Shown here: piece by piece, positions 1 to 11,100 of the stretch
How positions within the stretch are numbered: position 1 is the stretch's first letter
Layout: the number at the start of each line of letters is the position of its first letter
From: Ornithodoros turicata
Taxonomy: Eukaryota; Arthropoda; Arachnida; Ixodida; Argasidae
Assembly (NCBI RefSeq): GCF_037126465.1
Contig: NC_088210.1
Coordinates: 26,995,511-27,059,510, forward strand
Reading direction: 5' to 3'
DNA: 64,000 nt
Notes under the pieces: model-generated
Seen by the model: only the letters and a program-made list of their open reading frames with translations
What the model was told of the DNA's origin: nothing
The model's database searches: none
Made by a program: the position numbers and the translations under genes

Positions 1-941
1 GAAAACAACTCGACCCCTTACGGGAATTGCTGTGAAGTTCGAGAGTGTGTATTGCCATCAAGAAGTTCACGAAATATGAATTTGCATCGAAGTACAGTCA
101 CACGGACTGGTTTCCTCTAACATTTGCAACGAACCAGACCACAACTAGCCATGGGCGTTCCTAGAGGGGGGGAGGGGGGGGGGGGCAAGAAGGGGCCTTA
201 GCCCCCCTCTGGAGCACTGTCCCCGCTGTACTCGCAGGTCGTCATGGTTTTTGCTCGGATGCCGTCATAATAATTTCAATCTTATCCACCGGATCCCATG
301 TATATTAGAGGTTTCGGTTGTTGCCATTCTATTGTCTAGTATCTGCCATTTGCATGCTTTGCCTGCCCTTGGAAGCTCTTTGCCCTCCCATGGAGAAAAT
401 CCAGGGAATGCCCATGTAGCTAGCAGAATATCGACTTTTGTGCAAGAACTCACAGCATGTCAAGGATTAATGTATGTGCTATATAGTCGTCGCTATACAT
501 GCAAGAGCCCAAAACTGCGGAGAGCCGCAAACGGGATGACGGCACAATCTCCGGACCCACTTAGAAGGGATATCATAGGTGCCCCTAGCATGTTCGAAAG
601 GTACCGACGATGTTTGCCAATGCTTGCCGAACTGGACATCCCCAAGTATAAATGCAACACTTCTACCGCACTTGGCGTGCGACCTCCATGGAATGGATGG
701 TATTCCGGGGTTCTTGCGAAACACCATATAGCACAACAACTCTACGCCACAGCGCGTCGTGCAGAAGGCATCGGTGAAAGGCGTATTCTGCAGCCTTGTG
801 GCTAGGAAGTTCACAAAATTTAAGAAAATTCAGAGGCGTGCGACCATTAGGCAGTATTGCAAGACAGACAGTCCAAGGCAGACCGCGTTAACAAAGGTGC
901 TCACGCCCTAACAAGGAGTGATAGAAAACAACGAAATTACA

Positions 942-1152
942 CACCGACACAGAGCTCACCGAGACAGAGCTCACCGAGCATTGTTGGAACACAGATCACT
1001 CTTTTGACTACGCGAATGCTGTGACCTTAGCCAGGGAACAAAGGTGGGGCCCCAGGAAACTGCTTGAGTCATGGCACCTGCGAGGAGAACTTTCAGTGTG
1101 TAATACCAATCGCGGCCCCCTCCCCGAAGTGTTCGCCGACCTGGTTAAGTAA
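942..1152 (+). pseudogene. Penelope-like retroelement 3' end: C-terminal GIY-YIG endonuclease region
   Basis: One forward frame reads TEHCWNTDHSFDYANAVTLA, REQRWGPRKLLESWHL, and then a tail ending LPEVFADLVK with TAA at 1150-1152. The H..DHSFD..NA..L.RE.R...RK..ES.HL pattern is the usual C-terminus of the Penelope-like (PLE) GIY-YIG endonuclease. The catalytic N-terminal part and the reverse transcriptase are not present, so this is a 5'-truncated copy. A 15-bp duplication (GACACAGAGCTCACC/GAGACAGAGCTCACC) lies just upstream. The hammerhead-like motif directly downstream supports the call. Confidence 0.7.
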
Positions 1153-1180
1153 TCCGCTGGTTGCGGTCGCCTCTCATTTT

Positions 1181-1230
1181 GCTTTCACTGATGATGTCCC
1201 CCGCATGGGAGACGAAACGTCTGCATTAAA
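1181..1230 (+). ncRNA. Hammerhead ribozyme motif in the PLE 3' region
   Basis: The conserved core CTGATGA is at 1188-1194. Stem II pairs GTCCC (1196-1200) with GGGA. The second core element GAAAC is at 1214-1218, and the predicted cleavage triplet GTC is at 1219-1221. Stem III is minimal (A-U, C-G, no loop), as reported for PLE and other retroelement hammerheads that work best as dimers. Stem I pairing next to the core is weak (two or three bp). Eukaryotic PLEs are known to carry such motifs. Confidence 0.65.
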
Positions 1231-1282
1231 TTTGTTATTTGTTGCGTCAAGCCGGTGTGTAATTTCGTTGTTTTCTATCATG

Positions 1283-3395
1283 ACTTCTCCTGGCTTCTGG
1301 AATATTTTTGCATCCTAACAAGGAGTACAGGCTCACTTTCAGTAACAAACAATGCTTTATTCGGCCATCGACTTTGGCGCAGCTGTATAATAGTGTACAT
1401 CAAAAATGCAAATTATTATACGAGAAATAGTTGCACAAAGGTTTGCTATTTCAATTACATTGGTAAATCACCAGGTGTCAAAAATTTGCTGAAATACCCT
1501 TTCCTGTCTCTTACAAAACAAAGCCATCTTATATCAGAGCGATAAAGTATTGCCTCACATTAAGTGTGAATGTGTTTAACATATTGGTAGCATAATAAAC
1601 GAGAAGCACGCGATTTTAGATTTATGCACTGAAAAGTGTATTGACGACAAAAGTCACGGGATGCATCCAATCAAACGTCTGAGTTTGCCCAATTTGACGA
1701 AATTTCCATTTTTCGGACGTCACGAGTGACTGCCTGCCTTCCGTACTTTAGAAGTGCTCTTGTGATTGGAGAGGCCAGCAGTGATACGTCACAACCGACC
1801 AGTAGCAAGCAGTTAGACCTTCTTTACTCTGGAAGGCGTTACCTGTTCCCAATCGCGACGTCGGGGGGCAATCAGCGGTTATAGCAATGCGCAATGGTGA
1901 GGCTGCTCAAAGCTCACCAGATACGAGTCTGGAAAAATCCTTGAATGGAAGCCAGACATCCGGTTTTCAGTGAACTAATTTATTATGACGCTGTTTTTCC
2001 TCGTGCGCCTTCTGCACTTGGCTCCTGTACCCACAGCTGCCGGGTGAGTTTTCTATTCCTTGCATGTTGTTTGAGAGGGGTATAGACAGTGACGGTAAAT
2101 TACAAATATGTTGCTTTAGGCCCACTCCATACCTTTTTTTTCTTTTTTTCTTTTTTTGCATACCGCTTATACACATTTTCTTCAAACAGTGTATGGTGAC
2201 GTCTGTGTAGTAAGATCGAAACGATGAGGATTTGCTCGTACTAGGGGCAGTGCATTAGTATAGGCCAGATTTGCAGCTACGGAATGTCTTCAACCTTTCC
2301 GACAATTACTACGAGTTTGAGTGGGTCGCAACTCGGTCCACCCTCAGAGATGCCCATCGTCGATAGTCTCTCGAACAACTTATTCGACAGAAAAAAAAAA
2401 AGAAAAAAAAAAGGCGAGGACATGAATGAAGGAACGAACGAGTTTGAACACTTCGTACAGTCATGGATTCGTCCGCGTGCTCGTTTCTTTCATACAAACC
2501 ATTATGCTAAACAACGACGTCTCAGAAGCAAGTATGCAGACTTATGCATTATGTTGAACCGCGCTTGCACGAGATATAGTAACAGTTCATTTGACATGCA
2601 GGGAATGCGCCGTTTCAGCTACATTTTGGGAAACTTAAGACTTGACACTCGGAAACCGTACCGACTGTAGCAGGAAGTACAGCTCCCAGTTATTATCGTC
2701 ATGCTCAGCTTTGCACATCTCATTCGGATTACTTTTTCTGTGTTCGTTGCTTCCGCTTGTCGCAGTTAAATACATCGCACGCTGCGTAACGAAATAAATA
2801 AACAAAACAAACACAGAGTTCAGTCACACAAAGATGCACAGGTTGAAGCGATTAATACTTTTTCAAACTTTGTTACAGCTATATACACAATTCACACGTG
2901 ACAAGCCTACACACTTGTTTTAACTCGCATGTCTCACATATTTACAGATGATACATGTATACGAGACAGAATTTACAATGATACACATCGGCCCCGATGG
3001 AATCCATCGGTCCCAGAAATAGATTACATCCGTCGAATGCAGGTCGACGTATGGAGCAATGACGTATATATGCTGTCCCACTGAAATATAAAACGTTACA
3101 CAGCTCGACATTCGAAGGTTCTCGATTTCGCTGGCATGACGCTTTGGTTCGACCTTACCAACTTCCGTTGCATCGTGTTAGCTCACTCACGATGTCGAAC
3201 GTTAATAGGCATCAAACATAAATGCAACGAAATCTTGCCGCGATAGCATTGTCAAAATTGTTTCGAAATCGGCGTATAGTTAGAACACTTCAATCGAATG
3301 ATGGCAGTTGAAGAAAGGGCACCAGCAGCGGTTTTCGAACCATCACCCTTTTGCCTTTTCTTCAACTGCTATCATTCAATTGAAGTTACTTGGCA
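1283..3395. other. Gene-free stretch, no recognisable element
   Basis: No exon-like signals or known repeats were recognised. There are A/T homopolymer runs near 2130-2156 and 2391-2411. The reading frames here show no coding character. Confidence 0.5.
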
Positions 3396-3459
3396 CCAAG
3401 CAGCACAACATCTTGGCCCAATATTGGTCCAATATTGGGTCAAGATGTTGTGCTACTTG
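3396..3459. repeat. Short perfect hairpin, CCAATATTGG foldback family, copy 1
   Basis: Arms of about 31 bp, beginning CAAGCAGCACAACATCTTGG, are nearly perfect reverse complements with almost no loop. Related copies lie at 3695-3820 and 63521-63630, and a half copy at 14649-14664. Confidence 0.8.
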
Positions 3460-3694
3460 TTATGTACCTGGGCGTTGTGAGGCTTTTGTTGTGTTTGTCC
3501 TATCTGTTTAATTGCCTTAATTGTGTTGGTGTCAAGGTCACGGCAGCTTTCGTTTCGCGAAATGATGGTTGCACTTTAGTGCCCCCATTAAAGGGACGGT
3601 CACATCCGGAACTCCATCCATGATACCGATACCACTATGTTCGGCATCGGCCGACAATCTACCTGGCTAATTTTTTCGTCTGTAAAATGCGTAC

Positions 3695-3820
3695 ACAAGT
3701 AGCAAAACACATTGGTCCAATATTGGCTACATATCGCCAATACTGGTCCTAGATTACACCAATATTGGGCCGTTATTGTCAATGTTCAGCCGATATTGGG
3801 CCAGGATGTTGTGCTGCTTG
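3695..3820. repeat. CCAATATTGG foldback family, copy 2
   Basis: The outer arms (left CAAGTAGCAAAACACATTGG; right ending GGATGTTGTGCTGCTTG) are inverted. The interior has several variants of CCAATATTGG, suggesting internal duplication of the motif. Confidence 0.7.
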
Positions 3821-5072
3821 GATAGACATTAAATATACCAATTTTAAACATCAGCGCTGCTTCCGCGGCTGCAGAAGCTCCGGCAGCGTGACGTCACTCC
3901 CCATGCGGAGAAGTGAAACAGCGCGACTCTCAGAGGAGGAAAGGCGCTGTCCAGACGCTGCGTAACTCGATCTATGGGACGCCCGCACGCCGCGGCATTC
4001 TTTTTCTCAAGGTCTCGCCCTCATTGGTTCTTAGGGAGTGACGGTTTCTCGTTTTTCCAGAGAGGGAATTCCGACATACTCTCAACATCCGGCGTCTGCT
4101 CTTGTCACGTACTCCCTCGTATAATACTCAAACCACGCCACTATTTCGCGTGGGACTTTCGATACCGTGGACAGTGGTCGATAAGGAATAAAATAAAACT
4201 AATAGTTTCGAAATCGACTGGAACGGATGCGACCGCCCCTTTAAGGTAACTCTCTAATGTTTAAAACGCCACTGCGTGCTAAATCTCATCATTATCCCAC
4301 TTAACTTACGCCATTTCAATCTACGTGCCAATTGTATGCTCCCAAAATGTACTCTATGTGACACGGAAATACAATATAATTAAGTTTTAGTTTTGTGAAG
4401 TATGACGTCATAAAGTGCGTAGTCTGTCACTCGTCTGGCAACACTGCTCGTCCATGGTCACTTTCCGTCGCCTCAGCCCAACTACTGGCAGCCTTCTTCG
4501 GGAAGGTGCGAGCGCTGTTGCTATGGGACAAACGCTAGAGAATATCATCACGTTACCTACCCTTGGAGAATCCGAAACTAACCCGAAAGTTTTGCGAGAT
4601 CTTTCCAAAATTCGCGGGGGCGTATAATTTTCACTGACGGTGTCTCAATTTTGCGTAAACAGTTTTTGAGCGCATTCGATTTATAGCACGTTATATAATA
4701 TCGGTATATAATTGATCTATAGTACCTTATATATAATAAATAAAACATTGTTTTCCTCCGGAGTGGTACTTTAGATACCGACCCTTGCATTTGATGTAAG
4801 AAATGCTGAGATTGACAGCGCTTGCCGGTATAGTTCATGGCATCATAGCAATTCATGCGAATTAGCATGCCTGTTGGTACATTTCAGCGCACAGAACAAA
4901 ACAAACTCTGTGTCCAGATTTCTCTGCAGGGTTTCGTCTTCCAATGTTCCCGCGGCGAACTCACAGCGCTCGTGTCAATGTCAGTAGGCCAAGCCGGCGT
5001 CATTTCTCGTAGGGCGGGTATTTGTCTTTCAAACGTTGGCTGCACGAAGAAAAGTAGGTCCCGTATAAGGCT
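3821..5072. other. SKOR 3' flank
   Basis: The SKOR stop is at 5073, so 4.0-5.07 kb should contain the minus-strand 3' UTR. It is AT-rich (for example 4690-4750). No clear AATAAA on the minus strand could be assigned. Confidence 0.4.
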
Positions 5073-5155
5073 TCATTCGGGCTTGTACCCGCACTCTGCG
5101 CAATGCCGTGGTCCTAGCATCTTGCACGAAAAGTGGTGTAATGCATCGTGAGCGT
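5073..5155 (-). CDS. SKOR: SKOR terminal exon K with stop codon
   Basis: The acceptor CTCTTTTGCAACACAG|AC is in phase 1, matching exon J. The exon encodes AHDALHHFSCKMLGPRHCAE then CGYKPE and TGA (5073-5075). DALHHFSCKML and the following PRHC are SKOR hallmarks, so the gene is complete at its 3' end. The tail is shorter than I recall for vertebrates. I could not assign a poly(A) signal in the DNA below 5073. Confidence 0.95.
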
Positions 5156-8100
5156 CTGTGTTGCAAAAGAGAACACTTACATTAACAAAGAGCGAAGCTT
5201 TTTCCAATCCAATAAAATCCAATCCAATCCTATCCTATCCAAGGATAAATATTTTATTATTTGTGTATTATCATTTATTTTCGTTTAAGATTTATTGTAA
5301 AGGCACTTTGAAGTACGTATTTCGAGTCACAACAAAAATGTTACTTTCTCTATTTATGGGGATGACAAAAATAAATGAGCGAGTTAGAGTGCATCGGAAG
5401 AAATCTACGAAAACGAAATACGATGAAGCAAGTTATCAAATCCAAGCTTTGACATGTGATGTCACCTGCTTCGAAGAAGCAGTGCGATTGTCTTATCTTG
5501 TTTTCGGAAATGTTATCGTGAGCACCTTCGATAGCACCTTCGATGTACTAAAAGTCGCTATTAAATGCTCGAACGAACCAATTAAATCCTCTCTAACTGT
5601 TACTTCTTTAAGCTGTAAGAAGCCGTTGTACAGATCGAAATAATAGCTGCAATTCTTTATCTAAACATATCGATTGAAATCATTTCTGGGGTGTTCAGCC
5701 TTCTTATAATCACCGATTTATGATATATTTTCTCCGTTGCCGACTCATAGACGGTGCATGGTATTCTTATTGAGACCCACTTAAGGGGTTGTGCAATAAA
5801 TAAATTCTTATTTTGCATTTTCAATTTCGATGCAGTCTAGACTGTGTGGCCCCCCAGCCACATTGATTATTCAATGGTTGTTGTAATTGTTGTGATTGTA
5901 ATAATTTTCTTTTGTATTTCCTGTAATGCCCATGTAATGCCTTCTGGCCTTTGGGTTTCTAATGATAAATAAATAAATAAACTCTTATTTTCGACAAACC
6001 GCACCTACCTGCCATGATGCTTCTCTGCTGCATCTGTTGATAGTGAAGTGACATTTCTGAAAATATATAAAATAACCAAAATCAATTGGAAGTTCGATAC
6101 GGACAGAACCTATCCGATGGTCTTTGCGTACGCACCTTTCAGTTTGGCTTGCACAGCGAAGCGGGCTTTTCTTTCTTGGTCTAATTCTTGGCATAATGCA
6201 TCTGCGAAACAACGCAATCATTCGTTGGTGATCTCCTCTCAGAGCAGTCCATCAAGAGCTCATTTTTACCTCGTACTACCTGTAGCTGTTTGGCCAGTTC
6301 TTCGCGGTAGGCGATCTCTTTCTGAACTTGTTCTTCAAATGTTTCTGGAAGAATGTACAAAACACAATACCTACCCTTTAAATTACGCTCAGATATGTTT
6401 TGGTTATACGCGTTTTTTATTTTTATAATCGCGAATTTTGCAGGAAGCCCATCCCGCTGTTGGAGCTGCTAGTTTCCATACTCCTTTTGTTGGACAACAA
6501 TGTTGTTTGCAATCATACCTGACACACGTTATCCTTATGACTCAAGAGACCCAACTTTATCACATAACATGCTCGTAATTCTACACTCTTAAAAATGAAC
6601 TTCACCGCGTAGCTCGCTCCTAGCCAACTATAATCTCGAATGATATCGTTATCAGCCCTGATTTGTTGAAAACGGGAGGCGTACGCCTTTTTTGTGACAC
6701 TTGTGCTGCTCATAATTGTCACAAACAAAGCGTACGCCTCCCGTTTTCAACAAATCAGGGCAGATAACGATATCATTCGAGATGATGGTTGACTAGTAGC
6801 GTACTATGCGGTGAAGTCCATTTATAAGAATGTATGATATCTTTGTGTTTCCTAATTTCTTGAAAATGGGGGGGCGTACATCTTTTTGATGCATTTTGGA
6901 TACATGCAAACTGTCACAGAAAGCCGATAACGGTACCATTCGCCGCAGTCGTTCGTGTTCTGTTTTTAGAGTGCGGGAAAAGTAGGCTAGAAAAATAAAA
7001 CGAAAAACATTTTTTGTTTGGCCAAACCAAACCAAAAAGTTTCCGCCTGCATATATTTTGCATACCAGTAGTCGTCAATCGATTGAGTTATCGTGTCTAG
7101 CTCATGTTGCAGTCCGCGAAAATATCATTTCTCATTCAGTGGAGCGCTTCTCTTGCATCTTATCTTATCTGAGAATCACTGGTTTGTAATTGGGACGCAA
7201 TGGAAGAGTGTAAGACCGGTGAGCTTTCTATGTCACACGCATGTTTTCATTTCTTTATTTCGTGCACTGCCCATTGACTAGTAGGGGAGAATGTTTGACT
7301 TTAAGGCGTGGTCACTGGACAGTGAATGACACGATTGCACGACATAAAGCGGCAGCGACGCACTTTAATTATTGTGTTTTCGGAGGGAGATGTCGTGGTG
7401 CGAGTTTACATGGGCGTGGTGGGATTCGAGACATTGATAAAACTCGTCAGGAGGTGTATTGAACACCGCATGGGAGAACGATCCGTACCATAATGAATTG
7501 GGTACTGGTTACGCACACTCTAAAAAACAAAAGAGAGAGATAGATAAAAAAAAAAGAAGGGGTATGAAAAGGTGGTAACTTCTATAGTTACTACCTATGT
7601 CAACATAGCGTCTGATAAAGGGTGTAAAAGGGTGGTAAAAGCAATTATCATATATCCAAATTGCTACAAAAGGCGTACGCCCCCCCCCCTTCCCCTCGCT
7701 CATCGAATCAGACGCGGTAACCCTATAATTCATAGGTAGCAGGTACACTCTTAAAAATGAACTTCACCGCATAGCGCCCTCCTAGCCAACCATAATCTCG
7801 AGTGATATCGTTATCTGCCCGGATTTGTTGAAAACGGGAGGCTATGCGGTGAAGTTCATTTTTAAGAGTGTAGAACTTTGCAGCCTTTTAGGCACAACAT
7901 ATGCGACAACTATTACCTCCTAAAAGGTGTAACTGCTCCACCCTTTTTTCTAAGGCTGCAGTATTCCATACGCTCGGTCGAGCAAAGGCCACGGAGCCAA
8001 AACCAAAAGAGTCGTCATATCAGTACCATCATAAGCATCAAAAGATGTAACAGGTATGAAGCGGGTGTCACGAAGGGGGCGAAAGTACCAAGCACTGATT

Positions 8101-11100
8101 CGATGCCATTTTCTATATAGCCCTTACCCCTTACCTTATAGTTATTACCCCTTTGCTGTGTAATTCGAACATTCAATACACGTTGAGGCGAACGATGCGG
8201 TCTGCATTCCTTCATAAGATAGGTGTCGTTGGATCGCCTTACTGTTCAACTTGCGGAACGGTGGAGAACACGGAGCACGTACTGGTCACCTTCCGACGCT
8301 TCGACTATGATTGGCAAACGCTGAAGAACGCCCTTGCTAAACTTGACAACCGACCTTTTAGTGCTGAGAAGGTATTGGGGAGCTGGCCAAAGAAGCACCA
8401 ACGACCTCCGCTGTGTGCCCTGGCGAACTACCTCTAGGACATACGTGCTGAAGTAATCCTTAAAATCCCTCAGTGTTTTCACACATCAAGCGTCATGGAG
8501 CAGCTGGTCGCACCAGCGCGACCTACGTTTCAATTTTTTTCCCTACTTTTGTTCTATTTTTTCTATTTTGTTCTATGCCGTCTGCATAAAAACTGAGTAA
8601 TTGAGTAGGACACGGGTTTTTATGATATTTGCAGCTTTGTTCTCGGTATCATGTACCAATCACATACCACAGAAAGAGTTTAAAGGCGGAATACGCCTGT
8701 AAATCACACTTTCCAACAAGCACACCGTTGATGCGGCAGAGCCAACCGTACGTATTCGCAGTGCGTTGGGTGCGTAACGGAAACGAAGCTGCACATACAT
8801 ATCGCTTGTCTTGGAACTGAACAACACTTCACACTTTAAGTTTCAAAGTGGTACCCATTGCTTACGTACCTCTCATAAGATGAAATTCACGTTCGGCTTT
8901 TTTTCTTCCTTCAGCCTCCTTGAGAAGTACATCCCTGAGTTCATCTGCCAGAAAAATGAGGTACATCGTACAACATATATACAACACAACGCATGTACGT
9001 ATTTCCAGCCGCAATCATAGTTTCATAGCTGAAATTTCTCACCCTTGCTGAGTGTGAATATTCTTCGTGGGTCCAACATGTCATCGATATTTGAAGAGTT
9101 TCCTGCAAAATATAGACAAATTATAGATTACCTCCTATTTGACGTCACCAATAGTCGCCGTAGTATCCTGAACAGCATTGGTTGTAATGATAAGTGATCG
9201 GAAAATATTATTACCTGTCGGTTGCGATGATTTGGGCTTGTCGTTATCACGTTTCCTATTTTCGCTTTTGAGCGCCTCTACGACGGATGTGACACCACTG
9301 TCTGTGAACAAAGATCGATACTTTGATCAGCACACGATGAACTTGTTAAAGACTGAGTAACAAATGAATTAATATGCACAATGTAATTTCCCTTCAATTT
9401 GCGATAACACATACCTAGTTCATTTGGCGTCTTAGGAGCTGCTTCTTCCTGAAGAAGAAAGACACGGAATTACAACTTGTTGATGTTTCTACATGTATCG
9501 CAATGCCGAACTGTAGCACAGAAATTTCCGCGTGCCCTTAATATTCGCGAATTTTGCAGTTCGCGAAAAAGTTTGCTATACGCTATAAAAGTTTGCAGTT
9601 ATTTGAAACAAAATACTGTAATATACTGTTAATCAAAATACAAAATACTGTATATACTGTAATAATATAATGTATGCAAAATACTGTAAAATACCACCAA
9701 ATATTCGTAAATAATAATGATTTTACAGTATTTTGTTTCGAATGACTGCAAACTTTTATTGCGTTCTTTATATACACTGGTGTGACAGTTATCATATTCC
9801 TCCCCACTCTTTAGGACATAGAGATAGAGAACACATAAAGAATAGAGGAGTAGAAAAAGAGAAATGTATAAAAGTCATTTCAAAAGGGCAATTCAATTAC
9901 ACGACTGAAATGACAGAACGGCACAATACTAGCCTGCTTTATGACAACGTTAATAAGATCATCATTTATTGATGAACCCGTGGATGAACCCGCACAAATA
10001 AAGACGCTGAACATGAGACCTATCTGCCCAAGCTGTGACGGTTTGCTAAGGTTCACTATTGACTAACAGAAAATGCACCCTCAGTCATCATATGCAATCG
10101 ATCTACACCACCGCATGATGAACATATCTTTCTATCTTCCCCTATCAAGCCTGTAAATGTGAATGAAGATGAGTATATGGAGGTACAGGACGAAAAGGGT
10201 GTCAGGTTTCGCTGTCTGCAAGTAATCTACGCCATCCACGAAAATAAAGTCAGAAACGCAATTCAAACAGTCGCTGCTGTGTGTGTGTGTACATAGTGTG
10301 CGCGGGAGTTAGGTCTGTGATCGGTATTAATTTTAGCCCGTTGTTTGCCTATCCCCTCAACATGGTGTCGATGACGATGGAACCAGCAGGGAGGTTTTTC
10401 CTGTTTGTATTTAAAAGCGGCCGCCGTCGTCGGTGGGGGGAAGGATATGATCACGTGACTCGAGAAAGTGTCGCTCGCGTTAGACCTGCCGAGGGGGGAA
10501 CGGAAGGATGAAACGGGTGACTGTGAGTCTCTATTGTCTGCGTCCGTTACAATAGTGCCTATATTTCCTGTATGTCGCTGTGATTCAGCTAGCTGCAATT
10601 GCGAAAGCGTATATGTAGGCTCTTCGTAATAGGGGAGCATGTTGATTGATGTTTCAAGGATCGAATTTTATGAATATTCTGTTCCTGTTAGGGTGATGGT
10701 GAATAACGTTTCATCATATGGTAAGTGTTTCGTATCGTATTTTTTTAGGGACTCGCATTCTGTATGTTAATAAACGGTAGTGCAACAAACAGCACGGTCG
10801 GAAAAATGAAGTTCGAAGTATTGATGCACTAAGAACTTTCAGTTAAACAAAAAATAAGATAAAATAAAAAATAATAATAAGAAAACGTAAAAGGACGACA
10901 TGCTATTCACATGGTGCAGGACATCTCCAAATATGTTAAAAAGCTTCGACTCATGACGTTCAATAAACTAAGCAATGCCTGGTCTTTCTTTATGTGAGGG
11001 ACAAATATAGCCATCGGTTGGTTAGGTTAAGGAATGTGATTTGTGTCAGAGGTGCACAGCTGATAATAGGGAATATGTACAAAAGACAGACTTCACATGC

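Larger units (their letters stand above)
919..1280. repeat. 28-bp perfect inverted repeat around the PLE fragment
   Basis: Bases 919-946 are the exact reverse complement of 1253-1280. The arms flank the endonuclease tail and the ribozyme motif. They probably reflect the complex pseudo-LTR ends of Penelope-like elements or a rearranged insertion. Confidence 0.75.

Noticed and set aside
251..814. Long ORFs on both strands (184 and 111 codons).
   Set aside because: Neither protein resembles a family. The minus strand near 380-430 faintly resembles a decayed LINE RNase H stretch (GGGCATTCCCTGG, GGGCAAAGAG), but that is too weak to annotate.
8153..8437. Treating this ORF as a SKOR exon or host gene on the plus strand.
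   Set aside because: The zinc-binding and tail pattern matches LINE ORF2 and recurs at three other sites in the window.
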